A DNA stretch of 5,983 bases from Bacillota bacterium (GCA_030526765.1 JAUNCB010000080.1:1-5983); one strand, 5' to 3'. Counted from the stretch's first letter, positions 1 to 5,441 are shown. Program-made: numbers and translations. The notes: generated by a model not told the origin, from the sequence alone.

Positions 1-225
1 CATTACAATAATAAAGCAAGCCGTGATAAGCACAGACAGTACGTGATATAAGGTGGAATTGGAACGGATCCTTTCCATCTGGTTCTTTTTTTCACCCAGA
101 AATTCTTCCCCCAGCACCTTATCCGTTTTCTCTCTGCCGGCAATATATTCGTCTGCATCGAAGATGACCTCGTCCCCATCGACCCAGCCTTTCAATTTTA
201 CCCAGAAGGATTTATTTTCACTCAT
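1..225 (-). CDS. MnhB-like antiporter subunit, N-terminal part (runs off window)
   Basis: The first 75 codons of a gene continuing past base 1. The start is ATG at 225-223, with GGGAGGG (234-240) eight bases upstream. An ATG at 230-228 in another frame stops after two codons. The protein begins MSENKSFWVKLKGWVDGDEV. It has about 60 hydrophilic, mostly charged residues, then a membrane segment starting near residue 60 (LYHVLSVLITACFIIVM). The DUF4040 gene upstream ends at 230, leaving a four-base gap, so the two are probably translationally coupled. In Mbh/Mrp modules the gene after MbhD encodes an MbhE and/or MnhB (MrpB) membrane subunit of the cation/proton antiporter. That position is the main basis for the call, because the diagnostic membrane core lies outside the window. 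An MbhE-MnhB fusion is possible. Family assignment is inference; the reading frame and start are directly visible. Confidence 0.65.
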   Translation of the reverse strand, partial: MSENKSFWVKLKGWVDGDEVIFDADEYIAGREKTDKVLGEEFLGEKKNQMERIRSNSTLYHVLSVLITACFIIVM

Positions 226-229
226 ATCA

Positions 230-493
230 TCAACCCTCCCTTGTGCCTTTCAGTGCGTGTACTTTCTTCAATGTCAGGAAGAACAGCACCGTATCGATCC
301 CCGCACCAACGGCAGCTTCTGTAATCGCCAAATCGGGGGATTCTAAAAAAAGCCATACCACCGCCATGATGGAACTGTAGCCCATAAAAACGATAACCGC
401 CATAAACAGGTTTTTCGTAACCGAAACGCCGATGGCGCTGATAATCAGAAATACAACCAGAATCATCTGGATTGCTATACTAAAATCACTCAT
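230..493 (-). CDS. DUF4040 / MbhD-like antiporter subunit
   Basis: A small membrane protein of 87 residues with about three membrane segments (roughly residues 7-25, 29-50 and 60-75). The stretch ESPDLAITEAAVGAGIDTVL (residues 51-70) is the conserved block found in the C-terminal part of MrpA/MnhA and in the stand-alone DUF4040/MbhD subunits of membrane-bound hydrogenases. In those complexes this subunit forms part of the membrane ion-translocation module. Here it is encoded separately rather than fused to a large MrpA. The ATG at 493 overlaps the stop of mnhG by four bases (ATGA), and an AAGGA-type ribosome binding site lies just upstream. It stops at 230-232, four bases before the next gene. 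The family call is confident. Whether the complex is a plain Na+/H+ antiporter or is coupled to a hydrogenase cannot be told from this window. Confidence 0.88.
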   Translation of the reverse strand: MSDFSIAIQMILVVFLIISAIGVSVTKNLFMAVIVFMGYSSIMAVVWLFLESPDLAITEAAVGAGIDTVLFFLTLKKVHALKGTREG

Positions 494-801
494 TTTTCCT
501 TCATCCTTTCTTCCGCATTTTGATTGGTCAGCAGTTCTACCTTTGCGATCATATGTGTCGCAATGGGGCTGGACAGCCAGAAGAACAGGATGATCAGAAT
601 AAATTTTGCAATAATGAACACATTACCGCTCAGAATGATCAGACCAAGTACGATAAAAAACAGACCCATTGTGTCGCCAAGGGCTGCCGCGTGCATTTTA
701 TTCAGCACATATTTCAGACGGAACACACCAAAGGTGGCGCAGATCACAACCAGCAGACCAATGATGATGCAAACCGCCGCAACGATCTCTCTTACCGGCA
801 T
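490..801 (-). CDS. mnhG: Na+/H+ antiporter subunit G
   Basis: MnhG/MrpG (MbhC-like) subunit, 103 residues with three predicted membrane segments (about 6-26, 42-62 and 64-84). The motif GVFRLKYVLNKMHAAALGDT (residues 25-44) is the family hallmark, usually G-x-x-R-x-x-x-x-x-x-R-M-H-A-A-x-x-x-D-T. The later WLSSPIATHMIAK segment (from about residue 75) is also typical. It is a membrane subunit of the multi-protein Mrp antiporter that exchanges Na+ (or another monovalent cation) for H+ at the cell membrane. The start ATG at 801 lies inside the end of mnhF (10-base overlap) and has a purine-rich GAGGAGGCGAAGGA region just upstream. The stop overlaps the start of the DUF4040 gene by four bases, so translation is probably coupled. 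Length and motifs are normal for the family. Confidence 0.93.
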   Translation of the reverse strand: MPVREIVAAVCIIIGLLVVICATFGVFRLKYVLNKMHAAALGDTMGLFFIVLGLIILSGNVFIIAKFILIILFFWLSSPIATHMIAKVELLTNQNAEERMKEK

Positions 802-1133
802 TTTTCCTTCGCCTCCTCTTCTGTTTCCTTCTGTCTTTCTCTGCTCAGGTGCAGCTCTCTGCCTTTATGATGCAGTGTAACAACATGGCACATCACAACT
901 ACCGCCAGGAAGGACAGCAGTGTATACACCAGAGATACATCGATCAGCGCCGTTTCACTCAGATACACAGCAAGAATACAGATGGCTGCTGTTGTCATCG
1001 TGCCGATCATATTGATGGCAACGATACGGTCTGTAAAACGAGGCCCCTTTACTGCACGGGTGAATGCCAGCATCATGCAGACAGCCAGCACGCACAGAGC
1101 GACTTCTAATATAAACAGCATTGTTTCGCTCAT
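792..1133 (-). CDS. mnhF: Na+/H+ antiporter subunit F
   Basis: MnhF/MrpF (MbhB-like) subunit, 113 residues with three membrane segments (about 4-25, 37-56 and 62-84). The block RAVKGPRFTDRIVAINMIGT (residues 26-45) carries the GPxxxDRxxAxN signature of the family. The C-terminus (about 90-113) is charged and rich in Glu, Lys and Arg (ERQKETEEEAKEK), a cytoplasmic tail a little longer than in short homologues. It works as a small integral membrane part of the Mrp cation/proton antiporter. The ATG at 1133 overlaps the mnhE stop (ATGA, four bases) and has GGAGGG a few bases upstream. Its own end overlaps mnhG by 10 bases. Nothing is broken or unusual apart from the tail. Confidence 0.93.
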   Translation of the reverse strand: MSETMLFILEVALCVLAVCMMLAFTRAVKGPRFTDRIVAINMIGTMTTAAICILAVYLSETALIDVSLVYTLLSFLAVVVMCHVVTLHHKGRELHLSRERQKETEEEAKEKCR

Positions 1134-1597
1134 TTTTTACCCTCCAACCTTCTCAGCTGGTCAGCAAACACGGAATCATTCAGACCTTCCCCGAATTTGC
1201 TTTTATCCAGCGCACAAACAACATAGTCACCATCCTCCAGAACTGCTGTATAGGTTCCGGGCGTCAGTGTGATGGAATTTGCCAGCACCACCTGCGCCGC
1301 ATCCGTTTCCAGATCTGTATGGAATGTTACGATCGCAGGCTCAATTTCCATTTTAGGAGAGAGAATGATCTTAATTACATCCACATTCGCCTTAAATATC
1401 TCCCAAACCAGAACCACAGCGTATTTCAGATAAAGGGGAAGCTTCTTTGCATAGCGAAGCTCATCCTTATAGCTGTAGCCCATATACTTGGAAATGAACC
1501 AGTACAGCCAGCCGCAGATCACAACGCCAAAGAGAAACACTTCCAGTGTCACTCTGCCGTTAAAGATCATCCACAGCAGAAACAATAATAAATACAT
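1130..1597 (-). CDS. mnhE: Na+/H+ antiporter subunit E (first gene of operon)
   Basis: MnhE/MrpE (MbhA-like) subunit. From the ATG at 1597 it has 155 residues, close to the usual length of about 160. It opens with a membrane hairpin (MYLLLFLLWMIFNGRVTLEV onward, to about residue 35). The middle LKYAVVLVWEIFKANVDVIK and the soluble C-terminal part with NSITLTPGTYTAVLEDGDYV are family hallmarks. The frame is open further upstream to an ATG at 1696, which would add 33 Arg-rich residues (MRRINGTADPYFHVYRRVVY...) not expected in this family. I prefer 1597 on length and fold, but no Shine-Dalgarno precedes either ATG, whereas the genes after it have clear ones. The start is therefore uncertain. The stop overlaps mnhF (ATGA). 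It lies downstream of the 1749-1777 promoter and heads the antiporter operon. Confidence 0.88.
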   Translation of the reverse strand: MYLLLFLLWMIFNGRVTLEVFLFGVVICGWLYWFISKYMGYSYKDELRYAKKLPLYLKYAVVLVWEIFKANVDVIKIILSPKMEIEPAIVTFHTDLETDAAQVVLANSITLTPGTYTAVLEDGDYVVCALDKSKFGEGLNDSVFADQLRRLEGKK

Positions 1598-1668
1598 GAA
1601 ACCAACATTACTGCACAAGCATTTTTTTCTGCGTTGATAAACGACTCTTCTATACACATGAAAATAAG

Positions 1669-1688
1669 GGTCAGCGGTACCGTTGATC
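1669..1688. promoter_or_regulatory. Near-palindrome over the mnhE leader AGGAGG (possible operator or RNA structure)
   Basis: The 20 bases form two 10-base arms (GGTCAGCGGT and ACCGTTGATC on the plus strand) that are complementary except for two G/T positions. The minus-strand copy abuts and partly covers the AGGAGG at 1693-1688. In the mnh transcript the two exceptions become A-C mismatches, so a DNA operator fits better than a strong RNA hairpin. CGTTGAT recurs at 1632-1638 and 1681-1687. The function is unknown and chance cannot be excluded. Confidence 0.3.
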
Positions 1689-1748
1689 CTCCTCATTTTT
1701 TTGAAATTTGCATAGTATCAGCCATTTTCGCATAACCTAACATATTAA

Positions 1749-1777
1749 ATTATCTAAGATTATACAAAAATTGTCAA
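1749..1777 (-). promoter_or_regulatory. SigA-type promoter of the mnh operon
   Basis: On the minus strand TTGACA (1777-1772) is followed after exactly 17 bases by GATAAT (1754-1749). This is a perfect -35 box and a one-mismatch -10 box. Transcription should start near 1742. That gives a leader of about 145 bases if mnhE starts at 1597, or about 45 bases if it starts at 1696. It is the only good promoter between the permease terminator and mnhE. A 12-base palindrome (1785-1796) sits just upstream of the -35 box and could be a regulator site. Confidence 0.75.
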
Positions 1778-1960
1778 GTCTCTGGTGATAAATCACGATT
1801 TTTTCCTTAACACTTTCTTAACCATCGAAAATAATACCATAAAAACAACTCCGATTTTTCTGATTTTTATGAAAGATGCAACAAAAATACCAAAAATTCC
1901 TTGTTTTTTCATTTCACTATTTTCCATCGGATAAAATATTATTCTGTCTTTGAAAAACAC

Positions 1961-1992
1961 AAAAGGCGTATCACATTCATGATACGCCTTTT
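1961..1992 (-). terminator. Intrinsic terminator of the permease gene
   Basis: A perfect 13-bp stem (AAAAGGCGTATCA at 1961-1973 with TGATACGCCTTTT at 1980-1992) encloses a six-base loop. In the minus direction the stem ends in TTTT followed by GTGTTTTTC, a U-rich tract. It lies 58 bases beyond the permease stop codon. It should separate the permease transcript from the mnh operon, which has its own promoter downstream. The stem is also followed by TTTTT on the plus strand, so it could work both ways, but no plus-strand gene enters it. Confidence 0.88.
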
Positions 1993-2049
1993 TGGGGGAA
2001 TTTATAAAGAAAGCAAACGTTTTTAAGTTATAAATCAGGGCTTCTTCTA

Positions 2050-3372
2050 TTATCTCTTTTTTGCAAAAATCGCTCTGACAGGCAGACCGATCAGTACCAG
2101 CGCAATACCGCCGACAGAGATCATTGTTGCTGTCATACCGGACATAAACAGCTGGTTCAGCAGAACATAGCAGCCGGATACGATCGCGATAATGGGAATT
2201 ACGGGATACAGAGGTACTTTATAGGTACGTTCCACGTTGGGTGCCTGTTTTCTGTATGCCATAACTGCCGCAAAGGTCAGTGTATAGAATACCCAGCCTA
2301 CGAAGGTACCCAGATTGGTCAGCAGGTCGAACTGACCGGACAGTGCATAGATCGCACCCAGAATACCGATCAGATAGATGCAGTTGGCAGGAACACCGTT
2401 TTTGGAGATTTTTGCCAGTGTTTTGCTGCAGGGCAGGTCACCCTGTTCTGCCATGTACAGTGCTGTACGGGAACCGGACAGGATAAAGCCGTTACAAGCA
2501 CCGCCGGCGGAGATCATGATACCAACGGATACAAATTTACCGCCCATGTCGCCGAAGATTTCCATTGCTACTGCAGAAGCGGGAGATTCCAGATTCATCA
2601 TTACATCCGCAGGCAGCACCCACAGATATGCCAGGTTGATGATCACATATACAGCCATGATCATTGCCACGCCGCCAACAACAGCCTTGGGCAGATCTCT
2701 GCCGGGATCTTTCATTTCGCCGGCAATGGCACCAACGTTTGTCCAACCTTCAAAGGCGAACAGTACAGCAATCATCAGCTGACCTAATACAGAGCCAAAG
2801 CTCAGACCATCTGCCAGCATGGGATCGAAGATGGGATTGCCGTTCCCTCTGAGGAAACCAAAGATCATGATCAGTACCAGAGGAACCAGTTTTGCTACTG
2901 TAAAGATATTCTGTGCCGCTGCACCAACCTTTGCACCAAGGCAGTTCAGGATCACCATGATCAGAATACAAGCCATTGCTACGGGTACTACCAGCCCGTC
3001 ACCCAGGAACAGTTTTGCCTGATTCGCTACTGCTACACCCAGAGCCGCTACCAGACCGGGATAAAAGATCACTGTCTGCATCCAGCCGCAAAGATAACCA
3101 ACCTTTTCACCGAATACTCTTTTCAGGTATACGGGCATACCGCCTGTTTCAGGCATCAGAATTGCAATTTCCGCAAAGGTCATTGCTGCACAAAGACACA
3201 TCAGAGATGTGATGATCCATGCGACGATCGCCAGACCGGGCGCACCGCCTGTTGCTGTGTACATTGCTGTGGGTTTGAAGAATACACCGGAACCGATTAC
3301 ACAGCCTACAACGACTGTCATAGCAGAAAATACGCCCAGCTCCTTCTTCATTTCTGTTGTGTTGTTACTCAT
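2050..3372 (-). CDS. APC-superfamily amino-acid permease (SteT/LAT type), glycine-riboswitch controlled
   Basis: A 440-residue, 12-segment membrane transporter. The opening KKELGVFSAMTVVVGCVIGS (10-28), with the GSG substrate-binding loop of helix 1 at 27-29, resembles Bacillus SteT, the Ser/Thr exchanger. So do the helix 3 GYLCGWMQTVIFYPGLVAAL region (92-111), the NCLGAKVGAAAQNIFTVAKL block (143-162) and the helix 6 FAFEGWTNVGAIAGEMKDPG block (205-224). The frame is open up to an ATG at 3405. I chose ATG 3372 because GGAGGAG (3378-3384) sits five bases upstream and the family starts here. It is a single gene with its own promoter and terminator. The glycine riboswitch in its leader suggests glycine, or an amino acid metabolically tied to it such as serine, threonine or alanine, as substrate. 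Substrate, direction and exchange mode cannot be read from sequence. Length is normal and nothing is broken. Confidence 0.92.
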   Translation of the reverse strand: MSNNTTEMKKELGVFSAMTVVVGCVIGSGVFFKPTAMYTATGGAPGLAIVAWIITSLMCLCAAMTFAEIAILMPETGGMPVYLKRVFGEKVGYLCGWMQTVIFYPGLVAALGVAVANQAKLFLGDGLVVPVAMACILIMVILNCLGAKVGAAAQNIFTVAKLVPLVLIMIFGFLRGNGNPIFDPMLADGLSFGSVLGQLMIAVLFAFEGWTNVGAIAGEMKDPGRDLPKAVVGGVAMIMAVYVIINLAYLWVLPADVMMNLESPASAVAMEIFGDMGGKFVSVGIMISAGGACNGFILSGSRTALYMAEQGDLPCSKTLAKISKNGVPANCIYLIGILGAIYALSGQFDLLTNLGTFVGWVFYTLTFAAVMAYRKQAPNVERTYKVPLYPVIPIIAIVSGCYVLLNQLFMSGMTATMISVGGIALVLIGLPVRAIFAKKR

Positions 3373-3377
3373 TTTTT

Positions 3378-3384
3378 CTCCTCC
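3378..3384 (-). promoter_or_regulatory. Ribosome binding site that fixes the permease start
   Basis: GGAGGAG on the minus strand, five bases before the ATG at 3372. The longer open frame from ATG 3405 has no Shine-Dalgarno and would translate straight through this site, so 3372 is the better start. Confidence 0.85.
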
Positions 3385-3426
3385 TTTTTTTAACTGTTTT
3401 ACCATAATCCACCATCTTCAGGGGGC

Positions 3427-3472
3427 AAAAAAAGAATATACGGGCAAACAAATAAAATCCTTTTGCCTATAT
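3427..3472 (-). terminator. Riboswitch expression platform: intrinsic terminator in the permease leader
   Basis: On the minus strand ATATAGGCAAA (3472-3462) pairs with TTTGCC-CG-TATAT (3448-3436), leaving a two-base CG bulge and a 13-base loop. TCTTTTTTT follows directly (3435-3427). It starts one base after the conserved GGAC end of the second glycine aptamer and lies 54 bases before the permease ATG. This is the layout of a transcription-attenuation platform. The hairpin is fairly weak. Whether glycine favours or prevents it cannot be decided by eye. Confidence 0.65.
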
Positions 3473-3680
3473 GTCCTCTGTATCTCTACCTGAAAGCATT
3501 ACTTCTACGGCGGCTTTGGTAAAACCAAGCACTTTCCAGAGTCCCATCCATAAAAGGTCTTTGTACCTGAAAGTTTCTCATAAGAACGGCTCATTCTTAT
3601 GATTGCTCCATCGGTTTTCCTCAAAGAAAAAATGATATAATGTATGATTGCTGAGGAAATCTCCCTTTTACTTCATCTGG
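3473..3680 (-). ncRNA. Tandem glycine riboswitch (gcvT motif)
   Basis: Two aptamers lie head to tail on the minus strand, joined by a linker of about eight bases. Aptamer 1 (3671-3550): P1 is GTAAAAGG with CCTTTTAT. The conserved core CCGATGGAGCAA is at 3614-3603, a perfect CATAAGAA/TTCTTATG hairpin at 3601-3579, and TTTCAGGTA at 3572-3564. Aptamer 2 (3541-3473): P1 is CTCTG with CAGAG. A TTGGT/ACCAA hairpin comes next, then CCGTAGAAGTAA at 3510-3499, TTTCAGGTA at 3495-3487 and the closing CAGAGGAC. These are the conserved elements of tandem glycine riboswitches such as the Vibrio VCI-II RNA, in the same order. CCAGATGA (3680-3673) before aptamer 1 and TGGATG in the linker could form the leader-linker kink-turn. 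It follows a consensus promoter and precedes a terminator and an amino-acid permease, so it should tune permease synthesis to glycine level. Confidence 0.93.
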
Positions 3681-3703
3681 CTCTATGTACTTTTGATGTT
3701 TTG

Positions 3704-3732
3704 ATTATATCGTAACGCATTTGTTCTGTCAA
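3704..3732 (-). promoter_or_regulatory. Consensus SigA promoter of the riboswitch-permease unit
   Basis: On the minus strand TTGACA (3732-3727) and TATAAT (3709-3704) are both perfect, with the ideal 17-base spacer. Transcription should start near 3697, about 17 bases before the riboswitch leader. So strong a promoter in front of a riboswitch suggests that control is mostly post-initiation. Confidence 0.85.
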
Positions 3733-3757
3733 TACAAATAATGAATTTTTTTGTATT
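3731..3757. repeat. Interrupted palindrome between the divergent promoters
   Basis: AATACAAA (3731-3738) and TTTGTATT (3750-3757) are perfect 8-base inverted arms separated by 11 bases. One arm touches the -35 box of the permease promoter. The other covers the putative -35 box of the spoVB promoter. This placement would suit a shared regulator site, but the DNA is AT-rich and chance is possible. Confidence 0.35.
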
Positions 3758-3778
3758 TACGTTATTATATTTTATTAT
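3751..3778 (+). promoter_or_regulatory. Possible promoter of the spoVB-like gene
   Basis: TTGTAT (3751-3756), a 16-base spacer and TATTAT (3773-3778) on the plus strand give a fair SigA-like promoter about 80 bases before the ATG. The surroundings are so AT-rich that other -10 placements are possible. A sporulation SigE promoter would be expected from the B. subtilis homologue. CATATAGT at 3818-3825 resembles a SigE -10 box, but I see no convincing -35 partner. Confidence 0.35.
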
Positions 3779-3858
3779 TTCTTAACATCCTTCTGCTTCT
3801 AATTCCTCACCTTCCTCCATATAGTGATGAAGAATCTATCTGCGAAGGAAGGCTTTTC

Positions 3859-5379
3859 ATGGGCAGAAAAAACATCATTACCGGAACGATCATCCTGACT
3901 GCAGCCAATCTGATCACCAGATGCATGGGCTTCTTCAGCCGGGTTTATCTATCCAACACCATCGGTGCGGAGGGAATGGGCCTTTATCAGCTGATCATGC
4001 CCGTTTATGCCCTCACCTGGAGCATCACCTCCGCAGGCTTCACCACCACGATCTCCACCCTGACAGCACAGGAGCATATTCGCGGAGAGGATGGAAATGT
4101 CGGCCGCATTGTCAAGCAGTCCGTCTCTCTTTCTCTTTTTCTCAGTCTTCTTGTCAGTGCCATCCTCTTTCTGGGTGCAGAGGAGATTGCCTGCCATCTG
4201 CTGAAGGATGGACGGGCCAGTCATCCGCTGCAGCTTCTCTCTCTGGCGATCCCCTTCATGTCCGCAGGCTCCTGCTTTCGTGGTTTCTTTTTCGGTATGC
4301 AGGCGGCACTGACTCCTGCGCTTTCTCAGGTACTGGAACAGACCACCCGCATCCTGACCATTTATCTTCTGGCAGGTATTTTTGTTCCGCTGGGACTTTC
4401 CTACGCCTGCCTTGCTGCCGTTGCAGGTATTTTTCTGGGCGAGCTGTTCTCCTGCGGCTTCACCCTCTGGCGGTATCTCCACTATAAAAGAAAGCATGGA
4501 TTGACACGAAAGCCCTCCCTTTCCTCCTTCTCCGCCCTTTCCATGATCCTGACTATGGCAGTCCCTCTTTCCGCATCCCGCATCACTGCCTCCCTGCTTT
4601 CTACAGCAGAAAATCTGCTGATTCCCCGTCAGCTTCAGCTCCATGGACAGGATACAGCACAGGCACTCGCCACCTACGGGGAACTGACCGGCATGGCTCT
4701 CCCCCTTATCCTTTTGCCCTCCTCCTGCCTGCTGGCCGCCTCTGTTTCTCTGATTCCCGAAATATCCGAAGCCAGTGCCGTAAAGCAGGACAGCCGCATC
4801 CAGCGTACCGTTTCCGCATCCTTTCTCTTTACCGCCATCGTCGGCTTCGGTGCTACTGCACTCTTCGCTGTTTTTCCCAAGGAGATCTGCTACATTGTAT
4901 ATGATCGCCCTGCATTGGGGCAGGTGCTTTTCCCTCTGGCTTTCCTATGTCCCCTCCTCTACGCCCAGACTACCCTGAGCGGACTGCTGAATGGCCTGGG
5001 AGAGCAGATGCTTTTGTTCTGGAATAATATCCTCTCCTCCGTCATAAGCATTGCATTCCTCTGGCTTTTCATGCCGACCTATGGCATTGCAGCCTTCCTG
5101 ATGGGGTGGTTTCTGAGCCTTGCCCTTTCGGATGCTTCCTCTTTTTATCTGCTCTGGAAAAGAACAGGCGCCGCCCCCTCCTTTCCGAACTGCTTCGGAA
5201 AGCCTCTTCTGGCAGGTGCCGCTGCAGGGCTGCTGATCAAATATCTGATCCGTATTTCTCAGCCCTCCAAGCTGTTGTTTCTGGGAGCATTGGCAGGAAT
5301 GGGCATCCTGTATCTTCTTTTTCTGCTGGCGCTGGGCTGTCTGCAAAGAGAACAGCTCCCCTTCAGAAAAAAGACATGA
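3859..5379 (+). CDS. spoVB: SpoVB-like polysaccharide / lipid II flippase (MOP superfamily)
   Basis: A 506-residue multi-pass membrane protein with about 14 hydrophobic segments, close to the usual length of about 520 for SpoVB/YtgP-type MATE-like transporters. The N-terminus MGRKNIITGTIILTAANLIT followed by RCMGFFSRVYLSNTIGAEGM (21-40) and GLYQLIMPVYALTWSITSAG is characteristic of the SpoVB branch. The family is thought to flip undecaprenyl-linked precursors across the membrane. In Bacillus, SpoVB is required for spore cortex synthesis. The open frame reaches back to a TTG at 3751, but that extension has no ribosome binding site. ATG 3859 has AAGGAAGG six bases upstream (3845-3852) and fits the family start. 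It is transcribed away from the permease and ends at a strong terminator. A role in vegetative envelope synthesis is possible, since paralogues are common. Confidence 0.9.
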   Translation: MGRKNIITGTIILTAANLITRCMGFFSRVYLSNTIGAEGMGLYQLIMPVYALTWSITSAGFTTTISTLTAQEHIRGEDGNVGRIVKQSVSLSLFLSLLVSAILFLGAEEIACHLLKDGRASHPLQLLSLAIPFMSAGSCFRGFFFGMQAALTPALSQVLEQTTRILTIYLLAGIFVPLGLSYACLAAVAGIFLGELFSCGFTLWRYLHYKRKHGLTRKPSLSSFSALSMILTMAVPLSASRITASLLSTAENLLIPRQLQLHGQDTAQALATYGELTGMALPLILLPSSCLLAASVSLIPEISEASAVKQDSRIQRTVSASFLFTAIVGFGATALFAVFPKEICYIVYDRPALGQVLFPLAFLCPLLYAQTTLSGLLNGLGEQMLLFWNNILSSVISIAFLWLFMPTYGIAAFLMGWFLSLALSDASSFYLLWKRTGAAPSFPNCFGKPLLAGAAAGLLIKYLIRISQPSKLLFLGALAGMGILYLLFLLALGCLQREQLPFRKKT

Positions 5380-5398
5380 TCCCTTAAAAAATAATAAC

Positions 5399-5441
5399 GG
5401 CAGCCTTCCCACAGAAGGCTGCCCTCTTTTTCTTCTTTCTT
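5399..5441 (+). terminator. Intrinsic terminator of the spoVB-like gene
   Basis: A perfect 10-bp GC-rich stem (GGCAGCCTTC at 5399-5408, GAAGGCTGCC at 5414-5423) has a CCACA loop and is followed by CTCTTTTTCTTCTTTCTTT. It begins 20 bases after the spoVB stop. It should end transcription right before the deacetylase-coding sequence. Confidence 0.92.

Larger units (their letters stand above)
1697..2049. other. 353-bp AT-rich intergenic region
   Basis: This gap between the permease gene and the mnh operon holds the permease terminator (1961-1992) and the mnh promoter (1749-1777). The rest is very AT-rich with many A and T runs. The only open frame of note is a 44-codon minus-strand ORF (1793-1927) with no convincing ribosome binding site. 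I see no RNA gene, repeat array or insertion sequence here. Confidence 0.6.

Noticed and set aside
520..1588. Several plus-strand open frames over the mnh genes
   Set aside because: Antisense shadows of mnhE, mnhF and mnhG, with no domain, no ribosome binding site and improbable composition.
1670..1690. GGTACCGC in the mnhE leader resembling a T-box core
   Set aside because: A T-box needs a long stem I and specifier loop upstream and a terminator downstream. The promoter lies only about 100 bases upstream and there is no terminator.
3373..3405. Eleven-residue N-terminal extension of the permease (MVKQLKKGGEK)
   Set aside because: It is the translation of the leader containing the GGAGGAG ribosome binding site. 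ATG 3372 is correctly spaced behind that site.
3751..3858. Upstream extension of spoVB from a TTG (MYLRYYILLFLNILLLLIPH...)
   Set aside because: No ribosome binding site, AT-rich promoter-like DNA, and the family start matches ATG 3859 with AAGGAAGG in front.
3949..4644. Long open frame of 231 codons on the minus strand inside spoVB
   Set aside because: Antisense shadow of the SpoVB frame. Its protein is low-complexity, Gly/Lys-rich and matches no family, while the plus frame is a clear membrane transporter.
5399..5423. The inverted repeat after spoVB as a recombination site
   Set aside because: The perfect stem with an adjacent T-tract is fully explained as an intrinsic terminator. No recombinase gene or second copy of the repeat is in the window.
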